DNA of 64,000 nt from Clostridium aciditolerans. GTDB lineage: Bacteria; Bacillota; Clostridia; Clostridiales; Clostridiaceae. The DNA lies in contig NZ_JAEEGB010000004.1 in the NCBI RefSeq assembly GCF_016316925.1, positions 124,001 to 188,000 of the forward strand, given 5' to 3'. Under the pieces are notes generated by a model. That model made no database searches. It was not told the DNA's origin and was given only the letters and a program-made list of their open reading frames with translations. Below, in pieces: positions 18,431 to 25,894 of the stretch (the first letter of the stretch is position 1; every line of letters begins with the position of its first letter). A program made the translations under genes and the position numbers.

Positions 18431-19651
18431 CTAAACTAGCCTCTTTCTAAGTTCCTCTAATAAAAATTCTTTAAGTTCTTGTACCGGTACTCTATCAAAA
18501 ATAGGGCTGAACTTAGCTTCCACTACAAGTTTCTTAGCTTCTTTCTCACTAAATCCTCTACTCATTAAATAGAATAATTTATTCTCATCCATTTGCCCTA
18601 CGCTGGCTGCGTGTGATCCTTCTACATCATCTTCCTCACATAGAAGCATTGGCACTGAATCAGTTTTTACTGTAGGGTCTAATAAAAGTACATCTTCATC
18701 CTGTGCTCCTTTTGCCTTTGATGCACCCTTTTTAAAATCTATATTACCTTTAAATAATTTCTTTGCTTTATCCTTCAGTACACCTTTGATTTCCATGTTA
18801 CTTTCACTTCTTCTGCCTCTGTGATTTACAGTGTAATAAATGTCCTGCTTTCGAGTTCCATCTACAAGGTATGCAGAATGTAATTCTGAGGAACTATTAT
18901 CCCCTTTTAGATTAGTAACATAGTTAGTAACGTTTATTTCACTTCCTATATCAACAGTAACCCAGTTTACCTTTCCATCTCTTTCTACAAAGGCTACATT
19001 AGAATCAAAATGAGTTGATTTATCATTCATTCTTTGTATTTTAACTATAGTTACCTCCGAATTTTCTCTTGCGAACACTTTTGTTACACCATTATGGAAT
19101 GGCTTATTTTCTTCTAAAGCATCTCTATTAGCTTCCGTGTCTGAGTCATTTATACTATAGTCCATAACAACAGTAACTTTACTTCCCTTTTCTGCAATAA
19201 TGATATTATGATCTATCACTGTAGGGTTTTCCCTATCCATTACAAAGTCAAGTCTAATAGGTGAAGCTACAACATGATTTTCACAGGTTCTAAGGAACAC
19301 TCCAGAATTAAAGTTATACTCACCTAAGGCTACAAATTTATCGGAGACTCCAAAGCTTTCCTTCAAATTTATAAATTCATTTATATCCTTTACTACTTCT
19401 AAAGCCTCTTTTGTTTCCAAAACCAATGCATTATCTAAAGTTCCATCTTGAAAGCTTAAATATTGTTTATTAAAAGCTTCTATCGTTGGAAGTGTAAACT
19501 TTTCTAGATTAAAGTTGTTTACCTTTAAATAACTCCAAGCAGGAACTACAGTTTGATTTAACTTATGCTCCTTTTCGCTGTTTACTGCATTTAAAATATC
19601 TATAATGTCATCATATTTATTCTTTGACAACTCTCTTATTGTACCATTCAT
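18431..19651 (-). CDS. sufD: Fe-S cluster assembly protein SufD
   Basis: Member of the SufB/SufD beta-helix family that forms the SufBC2D scaffold complex with SufC. The C-terminal family block is clear: LLLDPTVKTDSVPMLLCEEDDVEGSHAASVGQMDENKLFYLMSRGFSEKEAKKL in sequence order, with the conserved HAASVG histidine. 406 residues, typical SufD size. Starts 15 bp after the sufB stop behind GGGGGGAG. Divergent N-terminal half, as usual in this family, which distinguishes it from SufB. Confidence 0.95.
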   Translation of the reverse strand: MNGTIRELSKNKYDDIIDILNAVNSEKEHKLNQTVVPAWSYLKVNNFNLEKFTLPTIEAFNKQYLSFQDGTLDNALVLETKEALEVVKDINEFINLKESFGVSDKFVALGEYNFNSGVFLRTCENHVVASPIRLDFVMDRENPTVIDHNIIIAEKGSKVTVVMDYSINDSDTEANRDALEENKPFHNGVTKVFARENSEVTIVKIQRMNDKSTHFDSNVAFVERDGKVNWVTVDIGSEINVTNYVTNLKGDNSSSELHSAYLVDGTRKQDIYYTVNHRGRRSESNMEIKGVLKDKAKKLFKGNIDFKKGASKAKGAQDEDVLLLDPTVKTDSVPMLLCEEDDVEGSHAASVGQMDENKLFYLMSRGFSEKEAKKLVVEAKFSPIFDRVPVQELKEFLLEELRKRLV

Positions 19652-19666
19652 TTTCTGCTCCCCCCC

Positions 19667-21073
19667 TTAACCTATAGTTCCTTCTAGCTCTAGTTTTATT
19701 AAGTTATTCATTTCAACGGCATATTCTAGAGGAAGTTCCTTTGCTATAGGTTCAACGAATCCTCTAACTATCATCGCTTTTGCTTCTTCTTCACTTAATC
19801 CTCTACTCATTAAGTAGAATATAGCCTCGTCACTTATTCTGCCTATCTTTGCTTCGTGACCAATATCTATATTGTCATTGGCAACGCTTATAACTGGTAC
19901 TGTATCTGATCTTGACTCATTATCAAGCATCAAGGATTCACAGGATACAGTAGACTTTGAATGATGTGCATTTGGAGTAGCACTTAAAAGTCCTCTATAA
20001 ACAGCAATTCCTCCATTTTTAGATATAGACTTTGAATTTATTGTTGAAGTTGTATAAGGTGCTGCGTGAACAACCTTAGAACCAGTGTCTAAATGCTGTC
20101 CTGACCCTGCAAAGGTAACTCCAGTAAACTCTGATCTAGCTCCTTCTCCTCTTAAAATACTCATTGGGTAAAGCATAGATACTCTTGATCCAAAAGAACC
20201 AGATATCCACTCAATAGTTCCATTTTTATCTACTACAGATCTTTTTGTATTTAAGTTATACATATTTCTAGACCAATTTTCTATAGTGCTATATCTAAGA
20301 GTTGCTCCCTCTTTTACAAATAATTCAACACAGCCTGCATGTAGGTTATTAACATAATACTTTGGTGCTGAACATCCTTCTATATAGTGAATCTTAGCTC
20401 CCTTTTCTACTACAATAAGTGTATGCTCAAACTGTCCTGCTCCTGGGGCATTTAGTCTAAAATAAGACTGTATTGGTATATCTACCTGAACACCAGCAGG
20501 CACATAAACAAAGGAGCCTCCTGACCATACTGCACCATGCAGTGCTGCAAACTTATGATCACTTGGTGGTACTAACTTCATGAAATATGGCTTTACTAAA
20601 TCCTCATATTCCTTTACTGCAGTTTCCATATCCATATAAAGTACACCTTGACTTGTTAGCTCTTCGCTTACATTATGGTAAACAACCTCTGAATCATACT
20701 GAGCACCTACTCCCGCTAATGATTCATGCTCTGCCTTTGGTATTCCAAGAAGATCAAAGGTCTTCTTTATATCCTGCGGTACATCCTTCCAATCATGCTT
20801 CATATCAGTATTTGGTCTAATGTAAGTAACTATATTTTCTACATCCAATTCCGTTAAATCTGGTCCCCAGGATGGCATAGCCATGCTGTTATATATCTCC
20901 AAAGACTTAAGTCTAAAATCTCTCATCCACTGAGGTTCATTTTTTTCCTCAGATATTTGCTCTATTATTTCTCTAGTTAGCCCTTTTTCTGTCTTATAGC
21001 TATATTTAAAGTCATTTTTTATATCATAAATTCCTCTTTCTATATCATCAATATAAGTTTTCTTCTTTTCCAA
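19667..21073 (-). CDS. sufB: Fe-S cluster assembly protein SufB
   Basis: Core scaffold subunit on which clusters are assembled, in complex with SufC and SufD. Highly conserved blocks: VWSGGSFVYVPAGVQVDIPIQSYFR, FEHTLIVVEKGAKIHYIEGCSAP (conserved cysteine), TIEWISGSFGSRVSMLYP, and DIGHEAKIGRISDEAIFYLMSRGLSEEEA, each read as short overlapping motifs. 468 residues, exactly the family length. TTG start (MEKKKT) behind GAGGTGGAG. Second gene of the suf operon. Confidence 0.97.
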   Translation of the reverse strand: MEKKKTYIDDIERGIYDIKNDFKYSYKTEKGLTREIIEQISEEKNEPQWMRDFRLKSLEIYNSMAMPSWGPDLTELDVENIVTYIRPNTDMKHDWKDVPQDIKKTFDLLGIPKAEHESLAGVGAQYDSEVVYHNVSEELTSQGVLYMDMETAVKEYEDLVKPYFMKLVPPSDHKFAALHGAVWSGGSFVYVPAGVQVDIPIQSYFRLNAPGAGQFEHTLIVVEKGAKIHYIEGCSAPKYYVNNLHAGCVELFVKEGATLRYSTIENWSRNMYNLNTKRSVVDKNGTIEWISGSFGSRVSMLYPMSILRGEGARSEFTGVTFAGSGQHLDTGSKVVHAAPYTTSTINSKSISKNGGIAVYRGLLSATPNAHHSKSTVSCESLMLDNESRSDTVPVISVANDNIDIGHEAKIGRISDEAIFYLMSRGLSEEEAKAMIVRGFVEPIAKELPLEYAVEMNNLIKLELEGTIG

Positions 21074-21119
21074 TTTACTCCACCTCTTTTTCTGAATATG
21101 CTTTTGCTAAGTTTCAAGC

Positions 21120-21875
21120 TTACTTATCTAACTCAGCTCTTATTGCATCATATCCACTTTCCTCAATTTCTCTTGCCAATGACATATCTCCTGTTTTAAC
21201 AATTCTTCCATCCATTAAAACATGAACATAATCAGGCTTTAGATAGTCTAGTATACGATTATGGTGAGTTATTATTAGAATTGAATTTTCTTCATTTACA
21301 AGTTTGCTAACCCCTTCTGCAACAATTCTTACAGCGTCAACGTCTAATCCTGAGTCTGTCTCATCTAATATAGCAAGTTTAGGTTCTAATACTGCCATTT
21401 GAAGTATTTCATTTTTCTTTTTCTCTCCACCAGAAAATCCTAAATTTAAATATCTTTGAGCATAACTCTCATCCATCTTTAGAAGTTTCATCTTTTCCTT
21501 AAGTGCTTTTCTAAACTGTATAATGTTTTGAACTTTTCCTGCAACTGTACCTTTAGCTGTACGTAAGAAATTCTCTACTGTTATTCCCGGTACTTCTTCT
21601 GGATATTGGAAGGATAAGAAAATTCCCTTTCTTGCTCTCGCATCTACTTTTAAATCATTAATTATATCGCCTTCAAAGACCATTTCTCCATCTATAATTG
21701 AGTATTTTGGATGACCCATTAATGTATTTGCAAGAGTTGATTTACCAGCACCATTAGGTCCCATTATTACATGAATTTCACCTTTTCCTATTTCTAAATT
21801 TAATCCTTTTAATATTTCCTTCCCTTCAACAGAAGCTTTTAAGTTATTTATTTTCAATAGTTTATTTTTCATCAT
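21120..21875 (-). CDS. sufC: Fe-S assembly ATPase SufC
   Basis: ABC-type ATPase that drives the SufBCD scaffold; soluble, no membrane segments. Walker A GPNGAGKSTLAN, signature LGFSGGEKKKNEI, Walker B LAILDETDSGLDVDAV, and H-loop IITHHNRIL. 251 residues. The first gene of the operon, with GGAGAG before the ATG. A 21-bp dyad lies only 16 bp upstream of its start and a second copy 123 bp further up, so the operon is very probably repressed or sensed at this point. Confidence 0.97.
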   Translation of the reverse strand: MMKNKLLKINNLKASVEGKEILKGLNLEIGKGEIHVIMGPNGAGKSTLANTLMGHPKYSIIDGEMVFEGDIINDLKVDARARKGIFLSFQYPEEVPGITVENFLRTAKGTVAGKVQNIIQFRKALKEKMKLLKMDESYAQRYLNLGFSGGEKKKNEILQMAVLEPKLAILDETDSGLDVDAVRIVAEGVSKLVNEENSILIITHHNRILDYLKPDYVHVLMDGRIVKTGDMSLAREIEESGYDAIRAELDK

Positions 21876-21890
21876 TATCTCTCCTTACAT

Positions 21891-21911
21891 ATCTGAGTAT
21901 TTCACTCTGAT
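21891..21911. promoter_or_regulatory. suf operator copy 1 (21-bp dyad)
   Basis: ATCTGAG-N7-CTCTGAT, an imperfect palindrome, lies between sufC and its promoter region. It shares 16 of 21 bases with copy 2. The regulator is not identified; an IscR/SufR-type Fe-S sensor would fit. Confidence 0.6.
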
Positions 21912-22013
21912 TTTTAAACAAAAAAATTTATACATTAATTGTCTTTTTTCGGCGACCACCTGTTCTAATACCTCTATATGATTCAAATTTCATTTCATAA
22001 TAATCTTCATCAT

Positions 22014-22034
22014 ATCCGAGAATATTACTCTGAT
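22014..22034. promoter_or_regulatory. suf operator copy 2 (21-bp dyad)
   Basis: ATCCGAG-N7-CTCTGAT, the same palindromic pattern ATCnGAG...CTCnGAT, in the divergent intergenic region between sufC and the desaturase gene. Confidence 0.6.
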
Positions 22035-22093
22035 TTCTCTTTAGCTATATTTTACTACTTAAAACAAAAATAATCAATATCAAAAAATAATAA

Positions 22094-22123
22094 TTGACAA
22101 CTAATAATAATAATTGGTATGAT
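22094..22123 (+). promoter_or_regulatory. Strong sigma-A promoter of the desaturase gene
   Basis: Perfect TTGACA (22094-22099), 18-bp spacer of AATAAT repeats, TATGAT (22118-22123), 72 bp before the start codon. Confidence 0.75.
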
Positions 22124-22194
22124 TTTAAAGGTAAATACTTTGACTATCAAACAAATAATAGCAAAAAATACATACTACTAGGAGGAATAGCATA

Positions 22195-23241
22195 ATGAAA
22201 GATCTTTACAAAATTAGCTGGTATGCAGAGCGCATATCGCCTTATTTACCTGAAAAAGCATTTAAGCCAGCACCTACTCGTCTTTTTGGAGGACTTGCTT
22301 ATTTAATTGTTATTACTGCAGGGTTTCTTGCAATTGATTTATTCAATCTTAATCTATTCTTTAATTTTTTGATTTCAATTATTTTGGGATTCAGTTTTGC
22401 ATCTATAGGTTTATTAGCCCATGAAATTCTACATGGTACTGTAGTAAAGAAACCTTGGCTCAGAAATCTACTAGGTGCAATTGGATTTTGGCCCTTACTC
22501 ATTGGCCCTAGACTTTGGATTAAATGGCATAATATGAATCACCATGCTTACACTCAGGACGATGATATGGACCCTGATGCATGGATGAGTATGGAACAGT
22601 TTAATAATAGACCTTTTATAGGTTGGATATACCGTCTACCTATTACATTTCGTTCTTTGTTTAGTTTTACCTTTTTAACTGTTTCATTTACCCTACATTC
22701 TACTAGGATGTTCTTTCACTATATAAATGATTTTAAGCCAAATAAACGATTAGTTACTTGGATACAATTCATTTTACCTTGGACAACCTGTATAGGCTTG
22801 CTCTTTTACATAGGTTTAGAAAAATGGTTGTTTGTTTATTTAATTCCGGCGCTTATTGGGAATTTTATAGTTATGGCTTATATTGCAACTAACCATCGAT
22901 TAAATCCCCTTGTACCAGTTAATGATCCTTTAGTTAATAGTCTTACTGTTACAGTACCTAGATGGTTGGATATCCTTAACTTTAATTTTTCACACCACAC
23001 AGAACATCATCTTTTCCCTAGAATGAGTCCTAAGTACTATCCTTTAGTTAAGGAGCAAATAAAAAGAATGTGGCCGGAGCGTTATAATGAAATGCCGATG
23101 GGAAAGGCATTAATATCACTTTGGAAGACACCTAGAGTTTACTATAATAATACGGAATTAATTGATCCACACAAAGGTAATATCTATGGTTCTTTAGGAA
23201 ATGGATTTGATCCTAATAATGTTAAGTATCGTAAAATATAA
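22195..23241 (+). CDS. Membrane fatty acid desaturase
   Basis: Integral membrane di-iron desaturase (PF00487), which uses O2 and an electron donor to introduce a double bond into acyl chains. Three histidine boxes are intact: HEILHG (about 81-86), HNMNHH (about 112-117) and HHTEHH (about 266-271), with paired hydrophobic segments at 30-75 and 180-235. 348 residues. Strong promoter and GGAGG start site. Transcribed away from suf. An oxygen-requiring enzyme is unexpected in an obligate anaerobe; carotenoid or other hydroxylase activity within the same superfamily cannot be excluded. Confidence 0.88.
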   Translation: MKDLYKISWYAERISPYLPEKAFKPAPTRLFGGLAYLIVITAGFLAIDLFNLNLFFNFLISIILGFSFASIGLLAHEILHGTVVKKPWLRNLLGAIGFWPLLIGPRLWIKWHNMNHHAYTQDDDMDPDAWMSMEQFNNRPFIGWIYRLPITFRSLFSFTFLTVSFTLHSTRMFFHYINDFKPNKRLVTWIQFILPWTTCIGLLFYIGLEKWLFVYLIPALIGNFIVMAYIATNHRLNPLVPVNDPLVNSLTVTVPRWLDILNFNFSHHTEHHLFPRMSPKYYPLVKEQIKRMWPERYNEMPMGKALISLWKTPRVYYNNTELIDPHKGNIYGSLGNGFDPNNVKYRKI

Positions 23242-23321
23242 CCTGCAAAAAGTAGTTTTAGACTGTCTAATCTTTTAAGATGATCCAAAAGAAATAAAGC
23301 AGGCCCTTTTAAAATTAACTG

Positions 23322-23350
23322 AACCCATGGCTTTAAGTGCCATGGGTTTA
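23322..23350. terminator. Hairpin between convergent desaturase and anti-sigma genes
   Basis: AACCCATGGC (23322-23331) pairs exactly with GCCATGGGTT (23339-23348) and is followed by T-rich sequence; it probably serves both converging genes. Confidence 0.65.
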
Positions 23351-23364
23351 ACTATCCTAAATCA

Positions 23365-24732
23365 CTATTTTTTCATTTTAACAGTAAAACTCTTGTCCTT
23401 TAATATTTTCACATTTGAACCATCATAAGTTCCAATCATAATATTTCTTGATGTACCAATTTTAAATACCTGTACATTATCATTGAAATTATGATATTTT
23501 CTGCAAAGTTCATTTTCTTTATCTCCCCACCCCTCCTTTACTACAGTACCATCTGTTATAACATATATTGGTATATGAAATCTTTGTCTGAAACGCTCTT
23601 TTCCAAAATACTTTTCACTACATCTTACAATCAGATATTCACCATCTATAAAGTAATCCTTTATACTTACACTTCGATCTTTATCAATGGTTAATTCCAT
23701 TGGCTTTACATTATTCACATCTACCTTAACCGCTGGTAATTTTTCAGTTTCTTCGCTTGCTTTGGTCTCATAAATTGGTATAATGGTTGCGCTTTTCATA
23801 TCATTATTGGATATAAAAGTTGAACTCCATATAGGGGTTCCTAGTAAACCATTTGTATATCTAGAACTACCATTCCAACACAATTCATTACCTTTATCAT
23901 CCAAAACTATAAAGTCAAAAACAGTAACACCACTTATATCATCAAATTTGCCTTTTCCTTTTATAGTTACAGTAAGTGGAGAAATAGTTACCGTTGAAAT
24001 CTCCCCTTTTTCACCATTTATTTCAAGCTTAGAATTAATTTTTTCTTCACAGGTCTTCTCTGTCTGCTTACTTTTATCAAGGAAGAAATGAACGCCCCAA
24101 TCCCCTGTTTTACCAAATAAATGTGATATGTTGATATCTATATTCATCTTATTTGGCAACTTATCCTTTGACCAATCTATTTTCTTTAATATTCTAATTG
24201 TATTGTTGTCTATAAACTCCCATGATGCTCCAGCACCTGTACTTACACTTTTCCCATTAACCTTCATTTCTGTTGGAATTAATAAAGCATCAGAATAGTT
24301 ATCTTTAATTTCTTTATTATTATTTTTCACTACAAAATTTAAAAATAGCATATTATTATCTGCTACTGCACTTTCAAAGGTAACGTCAATACCTTCACAG
24401 GACTTGGTCTTACCAATTACATCAAGGTAATTAGAGTATTTTCCATTTACACTAACTAAATCTCTTTTAAATAATTCTCCGATTATTGGAACACTAGTAG
24501 CTAATGCTGGGTTTACCACTATAGCAGAAGATATGAAAATCATAGTAATTGCAGCAGCTATAGAAATCTTTTTCTTACTGATAAATCTTTTCTTAGTTAT
24601 TAATTTTTCCTTACTTAAACCTTCTTTTATATTCTTCTTAACTCTTTCCTTTTCTATTTCACTTACAGGCATTTCTTCAAATTCCTTTTCATCTACTTCT
24701 ATATCATTAAACATTTCATAAATATCCTTCAT
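23365..24732 (-). CDS. DUF4179 transmembrane anti-sigma-factor-like protein
   Basis: Single-pass membrane protein of 455 residues. Cytoplasmic N-terminus of about 50 residues, one transmembrane helix (SIAAAITMIFISSAIVV, about 52-68), then the DUF4179 domain (VGDIDV-like ...IPIIGELFKRDLVSVNGKYSNYLDVIGKTKS...) and a long extracellular beta-rich tail. The pattern matches the anti-sigma proteins cotranscribed with clostridial ECF sigma factors; its start lies one base after the sigma gene's stop. Proposed role: hold the sigma factor at the membrane until an envelope signal arrives. Confidence 0.82.
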   Translation of the reverse strand: MKDIYEMFNDIEVDEKEFEEMPVSEIEKERVKKNIKEGLSKEKLITKKRFISKKKISIAAAITMIFISSAIVVNPALATSVPIIGELFKRDLVSVNGKYSNYLDVIGKTKSCEGIDVTFESAVADNNMLFLNFVVKNNNKEIKDNYSDALLIPTEMKVNGKSVSTGAGASWEFIDNNTIRILKKIDWSKDKLPNKMNIDINISHLFGKTGDWGVHFFLDKSKQTEKTCEEKINSKLEINGEKGEISTVTISPLTVTIKGKGKFDDISGVTVFDFIVLDDKGNELCWNGSSRYTNGLLGTPIWSSTFISNNDMKSATIIPIYETKASEETEKLPAVKVDVNNVKPMELTIDKDRSVSIKDYFIDGEYLIVRCSEKYFGKERFRQRFHIPIYVITDGTVVKEGWGDKENELCRKYHNFNDNVQVFKIGTSRNIMIGTYDGSNVKILKDKSFTVKMKK

Positions 24733-24733
24733 A

Positions 24734-25288
24734 TTAAATCACCTCCAAGTTTAATGCTTTTTCCTTTAATTTTCTCTTTCCTCTGTAAATTCTATTATCC
24801 ACGGAAGCCTTGGTAATATTAAGCTTTATAGCTATATCCTCTGATTTATAGCCAAGGAAAAATTTAAGAATAAAAATATCTCTATCTATCTTTTCTAAAC
24901 TATTAATTATCTCTATTACCTCGTTTCTGTTTTCTATAGTAATTAAATCATCTTCTACTGAACTTTTATCCACAACTTCAATAGTCTCTAAAACTTCCTC
25001 AGCCTTTTTTACCCTTGACCTGTAATAATCAATAGCCTTAAACTTAGATATAATATAAAGCCATTTCTTAAACTCACTATCATCACCATGAAATTTATTT
25101 GCGTTTCTCCAAACAGAAAGAAACACATCATTTATACATTCCTCTATAAGCCCTTCATCTTTAAGTGGACCAAGAACCTTATATATAGTTCCTTTAATTA
25201 AGATCAGATAATTGTCAACTATATAATCTAAAGCATCTTCCTTCCCATTTTTTAGCCTTTGTATGTAATTTTTTTCGTCTGATTTCAT
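24734..25288 (-). CDS. ECF-type RNA polymerase sigma factor
   Basis: Sigma-70 family, extracytoplasmic-function type, 184 residues. Region 2 (about 20-90: VDNYLILIKGTIYKVL ... FKKWLYIISKFKAIDYYR) and region 4 helix-turn-helix (about 125-178: DIFILKFFLGYKSEDIAIKLNITKASVDNRIYRGKRKL). Region 3 is absent, as expected. Start behind AAGGAGAG. Upstream is a perfect 16-bp palindrome overlapping the likely transcription start, and downstream is the cognate membrane anti-sigma gene. Confidence 0.9.
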   Translation of the reverse strand: MKSDEKNYIQRLKNGKEDALDYIVDNYLILIKGTIYKVLGPLKDEGLIEECINDVFLSVWRNANKFHGDDSEFKKWLYIISKFKAIDYYRSRVKKAEEVLETIEVVDKSSVEDDLITIENRNEVIEIINSLEKIDRDIFILKFFLGYKSEDIAIKLNITKASVDNRIYRGKRKLKEKALNLEVI

Positions 25289-25316
25289 AAACTCTCTCCT
25301 TACTAAAAGGTGTTGT

Positions 25317-25332
25317 TGTAAAAGCTTTTACA
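25317..25332. promoter_or_regulatory. Perfect 16-bp palindrome in the ECF sigma promoter
   Basis: TGTAAAAGCTTTTACA, fully self-complementary, immediately downstream (- strand) of a TATAAA-like -10 at 25334-25339 and 28 bp before the sigma start codon. Position suggests a repressor operator. Confidence 0.5.
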
Positions 25333-25458
25333 CTTTATATAACGAATGAAAAATAAAATATTCTCAAATTTTTCTATTTTATTTTAATAATACATTAGTA
25401 AGATAGACTTGTAACTATTCAACTATATATAATACTGTGAAATTTTAGGTATGCCAAA

Positions 25459-25561
25459 ATGGGGCTGCTGAATTAAAGAATTTACATACAATACATTGTT
25501 CTTTAAATTTAAAATTAGAACAATATATTGTAGTATTTATTCTTAATGCAGCAGCCCCATT
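25459..25561. terminator. 103-bp inverted repeat (probable terminator of the LTA-synthase operon)
   Basis: AATGGGGCTGCTG and CAGCAGCCCCATT bound a segment whose two 45-bp halves are nearly complementary throughout, with an inner AGAACAAT match. It sits 13 bp past the stop of the 105-residue membrane protein gene. A stem this long could be a small non-autonomous element acting as terminator. Confidence 0.5.
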
Positions 25562-25573
25562 AATCCATTTTAA

Positions 25574-25891
25574 CTAAACTATTTTAGCTACAACTATCTT
25601 TGTTGCATAATAAACTAAAATATTATATGCTATAGCAATTGTCCATAATACTATTAAAACTTTTATTGCCTGTTCCGTTTTATTTTTTTCTGCATTTTTA
25701 TATATATTTATAATTTTATATGACCCCCAAATACCAATACACCAGCTGAATAAACTCTCTACAGATAATATTGGTATTAATAAATGCAGAAAAATAAATA
25801 GGGATTTTATACTTTCACTGTATTTTACGGTTATTTCCTCTTGCAATCCATTTGAAGTACTTACTACATTTTGTTCCAAATTACTATTCAT
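25574..25891 (-). CDS. Small membrane protein of unknown function
   Basis: 105 residues with two to three hydrophobic helices (SLFIFLHLLIPILSVESLFSWCIGIWGSY about 29-57, and ALKVLIVLWTIAIAYNILVYYATKIVV-like segment about 75-102). No family recognised. It begins four bases after the stop of the LTA-synthase-like gene, so it is surely cotranscribed with it and may be an accessory of that envelope enzyme. Ribosome site weak (GAAAGG), consistent with translational coupling. Confidence 0.65.
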   Translation of the reverse strand: MNSNLEQNVVSTSNGLQEEITVKYSESIKSLFIFLHLLIPILSVESLFSWCIGIWGSYKIINIYKNAEKNKTEQAIKVLIVLWTIAIAYNILVYYATKIVVAKIV

Positions 25892-25894
25892 TCT

